The notes beneath the pieces were generated by a model. The model was not told the origin of the DNA. It saw only the letters and a list, made by a program, of their open reading frames with translations, and made no database searches. Shown here piece by piece: positions 31,944 through 39,860 of a stretch of DNA of 64,000 nucleotides (position 1 is the stretch's first letter; the number at the start of each line of letters is the position of its first letter). Position numbers and translations under genes: made by a program. This DNA is from JAJRXC01 sp047639555 (GTDB lineage Bacteria > Actinomycetota > Acidimicrobiia > Acidimicrobiales > Aldehydirespiratoraceae): contig JBLIOE010000004.1 of the NCBI GenBank assembly GCA_047639555.1, positions 1 through 64,000 on the forward strand, read 5' to 3'.

Positions 31944-32620
31944 GCGCGGACAGTAGTACCTCGCCGTTGACACCACCGGTCGAGCGGATTGCTCGAGTTC
32001 GCCCGGGTCTCGTCTTGCTCTTCGCTCTCTGGCCGACTCTGGTTACTCGGCGATAACCTGACCAGGCGAAACGTCTACGCGGCGACCAGATCTGCGCACC
32101 AAGGCGCGCGTGTACTTTGGGTTAAACTCGCCCCTCCGAGTTGAACCCCCACGAACAGGCAGTTCGCTTTGGTTGTGCTCGCCGCGTAAATGCCGAGTTG
32201 GAGTTGACCCGGTTTTGTGGACACCAGCAGCAGTCCGAGGCGAGCGATCACGAGCTGGAACGGGTGCGAGACGACCGTTGTCACGGCCGGTCACAGTACC
32301 CATAGCCGTAGTAGCCAACCCCGTGGCCTACACCGACGCGTTCTCGGCACCCTCAGGGCGAGCGGTCCACCGGTAGACGATCAATTAGGGGTCCGCATCA
32401 CGCCCGGCGCTCAGGTCGGGCATCGGACGACCGGAGATGGCTTCCTAATAGGAGCCGAACGGTCGGGCGTAGCGGTCAGGGATTGGGTTCGATCTCGAGA
32501 TCGAACCTCCCGGTCGAGGGCCACCCAGAAGATTTCCGTGCTTGGTCGCCGCCCCCGGTCTTCGTGTGCTAGCAACTCCGCCGAGCCGTACCCCAAGAAC
32601 GAAGAGAGCTTGCGTTGACC
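31944..32620. repeat. Gene-free stretch with 34-bp repeat copy 2 and an IS3-like end
   Basis: 32106-32139 is the second perfect copy of the 34-bp repeat at 24928-24961. GTTGACCCGGTTTTGTGGAC (32203-32222) continues ACACC and closely matches 39719-39740 (20 of 22), resembling an IS3-family terminal repeat. No coding region is recognised in the remainder. Confidence 0.6.
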
Positions 32621-33207
32621 ATGGCACTGACAAAGGCCAAGTCGGCCATTTCAGTGCTCTCCGTAGCCGTGCTCGTGCCGGCGACCGCCTGGGCGACACA
32701 CACGTTCTCCGACGTCGAGGACGGCAATTCCACACCGAGGCTGTCGAGTGGGCTGCCGAGAACGAGATCACCACTGGCACCAGCGCCACGACGTTCTCAC
32801 CGGATGGCTTCGTGACCCGCGGCCAGAACGTCACATTTGCGAAGCGCTACGACGACAACATTGTCCAACCCGCCCTCGCCAATATCGAAGAGAGGCTGGA
32901 TGTCCTCCAGCTCGCACTGGAGGCGTCGGAGACTTTGGACACCTACACGAACACCTCCCCTCCCGTGTTTGCTGTCACGAAAGGCGCCGGGCCCTATGAC
33001 GTGTTCACTGTGTCGTGTGACGACGGTGACCGCGCCACGGGCGGCGGGTTCTCGGGCCTCGATGCAAACGGAGCCCAGGTCTTGAGTTCGCACCGAGACA
33101 CGGAGAATCCCAATACGTGGACAGTCAGGTTCTTCAACAATTCCTTCGCCGCGGACCAGGTCGCCGTACACGTCACATGCCTTCGAACAGTTATGGAGCT
33201 CAACTAG
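32621..33207 (+). pseudogene. Frameshifted SLH-like secreted protein
   Basis: One frame encodes a signal peptide and the start of a repeat (AISVLSVAVLVPATAWA, THTFSDVEDG). After about 32727 the continuation is in another frame (FHTEAVEWAAENEITTGTSA, TTFSPDGFVTRGQNVTF), the rest of an S-layer-homology-like unit. A helical segment and a C-terminal domain follow (AVTKGAGPYDVFTVSC, GDRATGGGFSGL) up to the stop at 33207. A single-base deletion near AACTTC-like GGCAATTCC explains the break. ATG at 32621 follows GAAGAGAG. The next SLH gene starts on the base after its stop. Confidence 0.75.
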
Positions 33208-34989
33208 ATGGCCGCTTCGGTAAAGCCCCTCAACTCGGTGCGGGCACTCGGGTGTGCCCTCCTCGCAACCGCTCTACTCACGGGTCTGCTCGGCCCAGCT
33301 CCCGCAGCGGACGCCTCGTTCGTCGGTTCTCTCGATGCCGCCGAGCACGGGCAGGATTTGCAGTCGTTCGGTGCGGAGGCCGTTGCCTCGGCACGGTTCG
33401 TTGACGTTGCCGAGGCCGCGTTCTTCTTCGATGCGGTGGCTTGGGCGCGGATTGCGAGTGTGACGACCGGAACGTCGGCGACCACGTTCTCCCCGAGTCA
33501 GCCGGTCCCTCGATGGCAGATGGCGTTGTTCCTGCGCCGCTTCGCCGCGTGGCTCGACGCCGAGACCCCGACCGAGCCGCACGGCTTTGATGATGTCGGA
33601 CATTTGAGCGACGAGGCTCAGGATGCGATCGGTTGGCTCAAGTCGACAGGTATCACCACCGGCACGGCCCCTACGACGTACGGCCCGGATCAGCCCGTCA
33701 CCCGTGCCCAAATGGGTGCCTTCCTGCGTCGATTCGCTGATTGGGCGGGCCTCGCCCAATCGACGGGCCCGGACAGTTTCGTCGACACTCAGAGTGAGTC
33801 GGCCGAGTTCCGACGGGCGATCGGCTGGCTGCAAACAACCAAGATCACGACCGGAACCTCGCCCACGACCTTTGATCCCTCAGGTTCGGTGAGCCGCGGC
33901 CAGATGGTCACGTTCTTGCATCGTCTCGCGCAGACAACTCATCTGGCCGCAATCGCGTCCCTTCTGATTTCGCCGCGTGACGTCGATACGACGGTGCGGT
34001 GCTACAACGACGCCGTGCTGGAGAGCGACCGTCCCGTTCCGTTCGTCTATCCGTTGGAGGTAGCGACGGAGGAGGCCTACGAGGAAGTGAGGTTCCGGCA
34101 ATCTGACGTCGCGATCGCACGAGGCATCGTCTCGGACGCTCGGGACGATGCCGCACCAACGTTTGAGCTCGGCGTCAGCTTCGTTGTGGACGACAGGCTG
34201 GATCTGCTCGCTGGTTACGTCGCGATCTTGGTGGCCAATCAGTTGTTGCAAGAAACCGAGAAGACCTTCCGCGAAAAGCAGATCGAGAGCATGGAGGAAC
34301 ATCTCAACGACCCCGGGTTGACCTTCGGCAACATGTTCACGGCAGCGGGCGAAGACCAGTGGGTCGGTTACCTCGACGACCGCTACTGGGACGGAGGAGA
34401 AGGGCTCGCGGAGACCGCGAGCGAAATCGCGCTGTCGGGACCCGTTGCCGCGGGACCCCAAGGTCTCGCAGCCGGCGAAGTGGCCGCACTTGCAGAGGAA
34501 ATTGTGTCCAACACCGTGCTCGAGGCCCTCGTTGGCCGTGCTTTGCCGAGGGCCAGGGCGGCGCTTGCCGTGCTCCAAGCAGAGATCGACGAGACGGTGT
34601 CCCAATTTGACCAGGCGACGGCCGAAATCGCACAGCTCGTGCTGGACGGTGTCTCGATCACGTTCTTCACGCCACCGTCGGAAGCAAGTCTGCTTGCCCT
34701 CGAGGACGCCGAAAAAGCGCTGGATGCCGCAGAAGCCGCTCTCGACGAGGCCGAGGCTGTGTATGAGGCGGCCGCCCTCGCGGAGATCAACCCCACCACG
34801 AGGGTGCCCTCCTGCGACTCACCGGAGCTGATCGTTGGGTTCGTGGAAATAATCTGCGCGACGCCTTTTCCTGACCTTGATCCGGAGCCGTTCCCCGGCT
34901 ACTCACAGTTCATCCGGGACGGAATCGCTCGCATGTGCAGCGTCGTATACCAAATCGACGACACTTACGCCGAGTTAGTCGTGGTCTAG
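33208..34989 (+). CDS. Secreted protein with three SLH-type repeats
   Basis: A 593-residue exported protein with a signal peptide (CALLATALLTGLLGPAPAADA). Three tandem repeats of ~60 residues cover residues 65-250. Each has the form FVDV...A I.WL...ITTGT.PTTF.P...V.R.QM..FL.R, as in S-layer-homology units that bind cell-wall polymers. The middle is predicted mixed alpha/beta with no known domain. Near residues 490-530 there is an alanine/glutamate heptad region (ALEDAEKALDAAEAALDEAE), probably coiled coil. The C-terminus has several cysteines. A wall-attached adhesin or envelope role is inferred. It directly follows the frameshifted SLH relic. Confidence 0.75.
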   Translation: MAASVKPLNSVRALGCALLATALLTGLLGPAPAADASFVGSLDAAEHGQDLQSFGAEAVASARFVDVAEAAFFFDAVAWARIASVTTGTSATTFSPSQPVPRWQMALFLRRFAAWLDAETPTEPHGFDDVGHLSDEAQDAIGWLKSTGITTGTAPTTYGPDQPVTRAQMGAFLRRFADWAGLAQSTGPDSFVDTQSESAEFRRAIGWLQTTKITTGTSPTTFDPSGSVSRGQMVTFLHRLAQTTHLAAIASLLISPRDVDTTVRCYNDAVLESDRPVPFVYPLEVATEEAYEEVRFRQSDVAIARGIVSDARDDAAPTFELGVSFVVDDRLDLLAGYVAILVANQLLQETEKTFREKQIESMEEHLNDPGLTFGNMFTAAGEDQWVGYLDDRYWDGGEGLAETASEIALSGPVAAGPQGLAAGEVAALAEEIVSNTVLEALVGRALPRARAALAVLQAEIDETVSQFDQATAEIAQLVLDGVSITFFTPPSEASLLALEDAEKALDAAEAALDEAEAVYEAAALAEINPTTRVPSCDSPELIVGFVEIICATPFPDLDPEPFPGYSQFIRDGIARMCSVVYQIDDTYAELVVV

Positions 34990-35019
34990 ACGTCGACATG
35001 GGTATTGGCGCCGTGGCGG

Positions 35020-35226
35020 TCAGGGCTTCCGTTGCATCCTGTAGTTATTGGCGTCGGTCACAGCTTCCGAGTTTGGTTCGGACTCACGGATGATTCGGGC
35101 GAGCGTCTCGGCTTGCGAAACGCCGAAGTCTTTCGCGAGCTGACCGAAATGGGTGTCGCTACTTCGAGTAACACGCACCACATCATCGCGGAACTCTTTC
35201 GGATATTGCTTTCCTATGTTGTCCAT
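35020..35226 (-). pseudogene. IS3-family OrfA transposase remnant
   Basis: Sixty-eight codons begin GKQYPKEFRDDVVRVTRSS, then FGQLAKDFGVSQAETLARI, matching the helix-turn-helix start of IS3-family OrfA (HTH_Tnp_1). After about residue 50 the sequence no longer resembles the family, and OrfB is absent. A possible end sequence for the same IS family lies at 32203 and 39719. Confidence 0.6.
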
Positions 35227-35311
35227 CCTTGGCGAGACCCACGCCTCGAATTAGGAAGATCAACCAAACCAGTGGCAGACCCCTGCTCGGGCGAATGACG
35301 CCTCTGCTTGT

Positions 35312-36049
35312 TTGTCATGGGTTCATTGTCCTTCCTGCCGCCTTCGGCGGCAACGGGGCACCTATCAACTGGCTCAACTCACGGGGCTCACCTCAGTAGT
35401 CCCCGACATCATCGAGGCCGATCCGAACGGTGATCTCCTCCGAGCGACTAATCGCGAGGTGAGCATCATGTTCAGCGACCTGCGCGGCTTCACCACGTTC
35501 TCGGAGCAACGAGACCCTCAAGAGGTCGTCGGGATACTCAACGAGCACCTCGCCGTCGTGACCGATGTCTTGGTCGATGCCGATGCCATGATCGATTACC
35601 TCGGAGACGGCGTGATGGCCGTGTTCGGCGTGCCGACAGAACACGCGGATCATACGGACCGCGCCGTCGCGGCTGGACTCCGCGTGCTGGAGGCCACCAT
35701 TCGGTTCGACCACGAGATGGCCGACCGTCTCGATGGCGCACATTTCCGGATGGGGATCGGGATCAAGACGGGAATGGTGACGACCGGAAACCTCAGCACG
35801 GTCCGACGCCTGAAGTACACGGTGATCGACGACGCGGTCAACACGGCGGTGCGCATCGAGGGGATGACGAAGGACGCCCCCTACGATCTGCTCATGGCTG
35901 ACGCCACCCGCGTGCGGCTGTCGGCGGAGCCCGAGGACCTGGTGGAGCACGTAACGCTGCCGGTTCGTGGCCGGACCGCGCCGGTTCGATTGTGGTCAAT
36001 GAGGCGCGCCGCGTCGGACACCCGGTGGGGGCCGGAAACTCGGTCGTGA
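35312..36049 (+). CDS. Class III nucleotidyl cyclase, N-terminally short
   Basis: A 245-codon open frame whose residues ~45-235 form an adenylate/guanylate cyclase catalytic domain. REVSIMFSDLRGFTTFSE and DYLGDGVMAVFG carry the two metal-binding aspartates. LKYTVIDDAVNTAVRIEG carries the purine-selecting Lys/Asp and the transition-state Asn/Arg. All catalytic positions expected for an adenylate cyclase are therefore present. The frame opens with TTG and has no convincing start or sensor domain; the sequence just upstream is low-quality relic DNA. A 5' truncation by the adjacent IS remnant is likely. Confidence 0.7.
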   Translation: MSWVHCPSCRLRRQRGTYQLAQLTGLTSVVPDIIEADPNGDLLRATNREVSIMFSDLRGFTTFSEQRDPQEVVGILNEHLAVVTDVLVDADAMIDYLGDGVMAVFGVPTEHADHTDRAVAAGLRVLEATIRFDHEMADRLDGAHFRMGIGIKTGMVTTGNLSTVRRLKYTVIDDAVNTAVRIEGMTKDAPYDLLMADATRVRLSAEPEDLVEHVTLPVRGRTAPVRLWSMRRAASDTRWGPETRS

Positions 36050-36108
36050 CATCTTGACCAGGGGAAACTGGCTTTTCGTGCTGCCGCGAGATCCAACCAG
36101 TCGGACCT

Positions 36109-36148
36109 GGTGGGGTGAGGGTTAGGGGTCGCATACGCCCCTCGCGAC
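36109..36148. repeat. Degenerate att-like site at the island's far edge
   Basis: GGTGGGGTGAGGGTTA (36109-36124) is identical to 26893-26908, where it precedes the tRNA-like end. Here it is followed by GGGGTCGCATACGCCCCTCG, a corrupted T-arm end. It is the last recognisable repeat and is taken as the island boundary. A CCCGCTT/AAGCGGG hairpin follows at 36160-36175. Confidence 0.5.
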
Positions 36149-36201
36149 CCTCGAACATTCCCGCTTTCAAGCGGGGGGTCTTCCTCGACAGGGCTCTGTG
36201 T

Positions 36202-36232
36202 TTGACGGATCTCGGTTGTTATAGGCTATTAT
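36202..36232 (+). promoter_or_regulatory. Possible promoter of the DUF3494 gene
   Basis: TTGACG (36202-36207) and TATTAT (36227-36232), 19 bases apart, lie in a locally AT-rich leader. Spacing is longer than ideal, so this is tentative. GGAGG at 36295-36299 is the ribosome binding site for ATG 36306. Confidence 0.4.
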
Positions 36233-36305
36233 GCTCACTTAACGTGACAAATTGAGAGAGTCTTGCCACCGAGTTGACAATTTCTTGGTAGTGCGGAGGC
36301 AGCGG

Positions 36306-37292
36306 ATGAAACCCAACCAACTGTTCAGAAAGAGTATCCTTATTATGAAAAATCTAAGACGACCGCTTTTTGCGGCATCGATGGTCGCTGTGGCGGCATT
36401 GCTTGCTACTGCTGCGCCTGCAACAGCTACTACTCACGGCGTGGCTTTGGATGAACTCAGTGACACCACGGTCTACGCCACGTCCTATGTTTCGGCAGGT
36501 GCGACTGCAACCATCGAAGGCGACGTTTTGGCTGGTCTGTACTTGACCACTGGAGCTGGCTCCACGATCAATGGTGACGCTGCTGCTGTAGGCGCCACCA
36601 CGCTCGGCGCGGCGGCAAGTGCTGTGGATATTTGTTCCGAGGGCGCCACGACGCTCGGCGCTACCGCAACCGTCACCGGCACTGTTCACTCTGGGGGCGC
36701 GTTCACGGCTGGCGCTCTTGCCGACATCGATGAGGACGACGTCAACGTCGGATCGATTTGTGTGCCACCGCCGGCCGCATCCGCCGCCGCTTTTAAGGGC
36801 GACCTTGTCACTGCGCGAACTGCCGTGGCTGGCCTGGCGCCGACTATCCCCCCCGCCACCAACCCAGGCCCCCTTCCTGGCAGCATTGCTTCAGACGTGA
36901 CGTATACCCCAGGGGTTTACGATGTCAGCGGACTGCTCACCATTGCAGCGGGCGTCACCATCACACTCGATACCGAAGGTGCCAGCGATGCTGAGTTTAT
37001 TTTCAACATCAGCAGCTACCTGGCCGTCGGTGCGGGCGTGAATGTTGAAGTGCTCGGTGCGGACGCGGACACCAGTGTTGTCTGGAACGTCGGTAGCGGC
37101 TACGTCACCGTCGGAGCGGGCGCAAACATCGTCGGCACGGTCATGGCAGGTTCCTACGTCAGCCTTGGCGCAGAATCTTCGATCACTGGTCCCGGCTGTT
37201 ACGCCGGCGGCGCTGCCTACTCGCTCAACGGGTACGTTTCTCTTGGTGCAGCCGCGACCGTCGGTGGCGTCAACAGCAGCTGCGAGTCCTAA
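36306..37292 (+). CDS. DUF3494 ice-binding-like secreted protein
   Basis: A 328-residue exported protein. The signal peptide ends around APATATTHG. The rest is the DUF3494 beta-helix fold found in bacterial and microalgal ice-binding proteins and in adhesins. Key parts are TYTPGVYDVSGLLTIAAG, ITLDTEGASDAEFIFNIS, VLGADADTSVVWNVGSG, NIVGTVMAGSYVSLGA and the closing GGAAYSLNGYVSLGAAATV. ATG 36306 has GGAGG six bases upstream; ATG 36345 would give a shorter, more typical signal peptide. Its 3' half is duplicated in the next gene. Ice binding is not proven by fold alone. Confidence 0.85.
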   Translation: MKPNQLFRKSILIMKNLRRPLFAASMVAVAALLATAAPATATTHGVALDELSDTTVYATSYVSAGATATIEGDVLAGLYLTTGAGSTINGDAAAVGATTLGAAASAVDICSEGATTLGATATVTGTVHSGGAFTAGALADIDEDDVNVGSICVPPPAASAAAFKGDLVTARTAVAGLAPTIPPATNPGPLPGSIASDVTYTPGVYDVSGLLTIAAGVTITLDTEGASDAEFIFNISSYLAVGAGVNVEVLGADADTSVVWNVGSGYVTVGAGANIVGTVMAGSYVSLGAESSITGPGCYAGGAAYSLNGYVSLGAAATVGGVNSSCES

Positions 37293-37312
37293 GAACAAGA
37301 GGCACCAAGCTC
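36872..37312 (+). repeat. Segmental duplication, first copy (3' half of the DUF3494 gene)
   Basis: From CTTCCTGGCAGCATT through the stop codon to AGAGGCACCAAGCTC this ~440-bp segment recurs at 37990-38427 with few differences, including non-coding bases after the stop. The duplication is therefore at DNA level and recent. Confidence 0.85.
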
Positions 37313-37618
37313 CTTCGGAGCGTATAGGTGTTGGATCGGGACCGCGGCCAGCTTGGTTGCGGTCCCGTTTCGCGCCCCGGCCAAGTACACCTAGCAGCTG
37401 GCGGCAATGTCGATGCGATTGGCGATGTCGACGCGGCCATTGACTACATCATGGGTCAGGCCGAAGACGACGATCTCGCGGTGGTGGCTGGATCGAATAC
37501 CGTCGCTGGTCGCATCCGTTCGATTTCCGACGAGCTGCAGAACCCGCCCCTTTCCAAATTTGGGAAATAGGTCGGTCGGCCTATACAGCTGAGCCGTCTG
37601 GCGAGCCGATGAACTGAG
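37313..37618. other. Intergenic region between the two DUF3494 genes
   Basis: About 300 bases with no recognised gene. An 80-codon open frame on the plus strand (37328-37570) has no family resemblance and no ribosome binding site. AT-rich CCAAATTTGGGAAATAGG near 37553-37570 could be promoter or terminator DNA. Confidence 0.4.
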
Positions 37619-38407
37619 GTGGGTATTCTCCGTAAGTTGTTCGGCAGTCGCTTCACCGGCGAACGTGGTGTCTCCGGTGTCGAGTACGGCCTCATCATTT
37701 CTCTCATATTGGTCGGCAGCATGGCCAATATCGAGATGATGGACGAGCGCGTCCAGGAGCACTACACCGAGACTGCGGCGGACATCGGTCAGATAGACCT
37801 CGCGTACTTCGAGGTCACGACGACCCTCGGCAACGGCGAGACCACAACCACTACGACCACCGAAGCACCGGCCAGCACTACGACCACAACCACTACGACC
37901 ACCGAAGCACCGGCCAGCACTACGACCACAACCACTACGACCACCGAAGCACCGGCCAGCACTACGACCACAACGGCTGCGCCAACCACCCTTCCTGGCA
38001 GCATTACTACAGACGTGACGTATACCCCAGGGGTTTACGATGTCAGCGGACTGCTCACCATTGCAGCGGGCGTCACCATCACACTCGATACCGAAGGTGA
38101 CAGCGATGCTGAGTTTATTTTCAACATCGGCGGCTACCTGGCCATCGGGGCGGGCATGAATTTTGTAGTACTCGGTGCGGACGCGAACACCAGCGTTGTC
38201 TGGAACGTCCCTAGCGGCTACGTCTCCGTCGGAGCGGGCACAAACATCGTCGGCACGGTCACGGCAAGCGACTACATCAGCCTTGGCGCAGAATCTGCGA
38301 TCACTGGTCCCGGCTGTTACGCCGGCGGCGCTGCCTACTCGCTCAACAGCTACGTGTTTCTTGGTGCAGACGCGACCATCGGTTCCGTCAATAGCTGCGA
38401 GCACTAA
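37619..38407 (+). CDS. Flp-pilin-like N-terminus fused to half a DUF3494 domain
   Basis: A 262-residue chimera. Residues 1-58 look like a Flp-type pilin: short basic leader, ERG|VSGVEYGLIISLILVG with a class III prepilin-peptidase site after Gly17 and Glu at mature position 5, then a hydrophobic helix and an EHYTETAADIG tail. Residues ~72-122 are a Thr-rich linker of three identical 14-residue repeats (T-tract plus EAPAS). Residues ~124-262 are the C-terminal half of DUF3494, nearly identical to the upstream protein. The start is GTG 37619. No prepilin peptidase or Tad assembly genes are in the window. It might anchor or display the domain via a pilus; the function is inferred. Confidence 0.8.
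   Translation: MGILRKLFGSRFTGERGVSGVEYGLIISLILVGSMANIEMMDERVQEHYTETAADIGQIDLAYFEVTTTLGNGETTTTTTTEAPASTTTTTTTTTEAPASTTTTTTTTTEAPASTTTTTAAPTTLPGSITTDVTYTPGVYDVSGLLTIAAGVTITLDTEGDSDAEFIFNIGGYLAIGAGMNFVVLGADANTSVVWNVPSGYVSVGAGTNIVGTVTASDYISLGAESAITGPGCYAGGAAYSLNSYVFLGADATIGSVNSCEH
37841..37966 (+). repeat. Three perfect 42-bp tandem repeats
   Basis: Identical units at 37841-37882, 37883-37924 and 37925-37966, followed by a partial unit. Each encodes a 14-residue Thr-tract/EAPAS linker segment. Perfect identity suggests recent slippage and possible copy-number variation. Confidence 0.92.
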
Positions 38408-38427
38408 GAACAAGAGGCACCAAGCTC
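37990..38427 (+). repeat. Segmental duplication, second copy
   Basis: Second copy of the 36872-37312 segment, joined in frame to the repeat linker of the pilin-like gene and continuing past the stop into shared non-coding sequence. Confidence 0.85.
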
Positions 38428-38516
38428 GGGGCGTTCTTCTGGACCTGCTTGATCCCAACGCCCGAGGACGTTTCACTAGCCGTTAAACTGTGCGACTCGT
38501 TCCACAAAGGACCACA

Positions 38517-39494
38517 GTGATACGTCTTTCGGCACTCATTCTCTCAGTCGTCCTTGTCAGCTCCGCGTGTGGCGGGTCAGACGCAAATAGTGAGATCGGT
38601 GCGGTGACAACGTCAACCGTCGATTCTGCCGTCGACGGGTCAAGCGATGACTTGGCAGCCTTGGAGGCTGGGCTCGGGTCCTCCCCCTTCAGCTTCGCCG
38701 TTCTTGACAGCGAGGGGGCGTGCATCGGCTCGAACGTAGTGGACGAGTTGGGCGAGGACCGGCTGGCCGAACTTGGTGTGAATGCGGCGAACGCCCTCGG
38801 ATTCGATCCCGTGCTCCTGCCGGATATGACAGACGCTGAACGCGACCTCCTCGTCGACGTCACCGATGGCTGCGTCGATCTACGAACAATGACCGCAGAT
38901 ACCTACGGAGACGGCGATGCCGTGATCACCGCGTGCGCATACGAAGCAATCAGTCGTGACGACGCTCGACAAATTGTTCGTGCAGCGATGAACGCCAACC
39001 AGGAAGCTGGCGCCGATGCAATGTTCGACATCTTCGGGAAGGCAGATGCGTGTGTTTCCGGAGAAGAGCCTGCGCCCACGGGTGACGATTCGCACGCCTT
39101 GGCTGGTGCATTTGCCGCATCGAATGACGATGGCACATCGACCGAAGCCGAGAACCAGTGTTTCGGCGACAACATCGTTGCCACAATCGGGTTCGACCGT
39201 TTCACCGAACTCGGCGTCACCGCGTCGAATGTCGACGAATTTTCGGTCAATAATTCCGGATTGACCAGCGAGGAGCTCGATTCGTATACCAACGTCTTTG
39301 CCGGTTGCTTCGACCTCCGGCAATTCCTACTCGACTGGTTCGTCGAGGGGTTCGCCGACCCCGACTGCGTCGCAGAAACCTTGACTGAGGACGACGCGTG
39401 GCGCTTCGTTCGATCTTTCATAGCACCGTCTGACGATCCGGGGTCTGAAACGCCGCCCGACGTGCAGGCCAAGTTCGACGCCTGCCCGGTTTAA
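38517..39494 (+). CDS. Lipoprotein with two internal repeats
   Basis: A 325-residue exported protein of unknown function. The signal (IRLSALILSVVLVSSACGG) ends in a lipobox cysteine. Two ~115-residue repeats follow: one runs from ACIGSNVVDELGEDRLAELG to about CVSGEE, the other from QCFGDNIVATIGFDRFTELG to the C-terminus. Both contain a GC.DLR segment and an end cysteine, so the cysteine pattern is duplicated. GTG 38517 is preferred because AAAGGA lies upstream and a proper signal follows; GTG 38490 is an alternative. It follows the pilin-like chimera by about 110 bases. Confidence 0.7.
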   Translation: MIRLSALILSVVLVSSACGGSDANSEIGAVTTSTVDSAVDGSSDDLAALEAGLGSSPFSFAVLDSEGACIGSNVVDELGEDRLAELGVNAANALGFDPVLLPDMTDAERDLLVDVTDGCVDLRTMTADTYGDGDAVITACAYEAISRDDARQIVRAAMNANQEAGADAMFDIFGKADACVSGEEPAPTGDDSHALAGAFAASNDDGTSTEAENQCFGDNIVATIGFDRFTELGVTASNVDEFSVNNSGLTSEELDSYTNVFAGCFDLRQFLLDWFVEGFADPDCVAETLTEDDAWRFVRSFIAPSDDPGSETPPDVQAKFDACPV

Positions 39495-39860
39495 CGAGGT
39501 ACGCAGACAGTGAATCCGCCGCCTCCGAGCCCCCGACACGCCCGTATCGGTTCCCTAGCTCAGCACAGACGAAGCGTGTTACAGCGCACCGGGCGGTAAC
39601 AAACGGCATAAGCGGCGCCCTGCGGTAGCCAGCGTCCGTAAACGGGTCTGCCGCGATAGAGGTAACCCCACCTCGGCTCGCCGTGGGGGAGCAGAATCGT
39701 CTCGTCGGCGCCGTGAACGTCGACCCGGTTTAGTGGACACGGGTCGTTCTCAGGTTATGCCGCTTCGGAAGCGGCATAGGTTTCGGCGGTTGGTCAGCGG
39801 CCGAGTGATTCTTGCTTAGTGATATCCCCGCCCGAGGTTCTGTTTCTCACCTTGGGGTGA
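39495..39860. other. Gene-free stretch with an IS3-like end and a strong hairpin
   Basis: GTCGACCCGGTTTAGTGGAC (39719-39738) plus ACACG matches the presumed IS3 end at 32203. A perfect hairpin TATGCCGCTT/AAGCGGCATA with a three-base loop (39756-39778) follows; it could terminate convergent transcripts from both sides. No gene is recognised. Confidence 0.55.

Noticed and set aside
18880..36150. Search for an intact integrase, transposase or conjugation gene in the island
   Set aside because: None was found; only short recombinase- and transposase-like fragments are present, so the island is not called a functional mobile element.
37841..37966. Tandem repeats considered as a CRISPR array
   Set aside because: Units are contiguous with no spacers and encode a Thr-rich protein linker in frame.
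37391..38476. Minus-strand frame (361 codons) with GGRSGCGRSAGRC repeats opposite the pilin-like chimera
   Set aside because: The repeats are the complement of the Thr/EAPAS linker; the plus strand has the pilin leader and DUF3494 domain.
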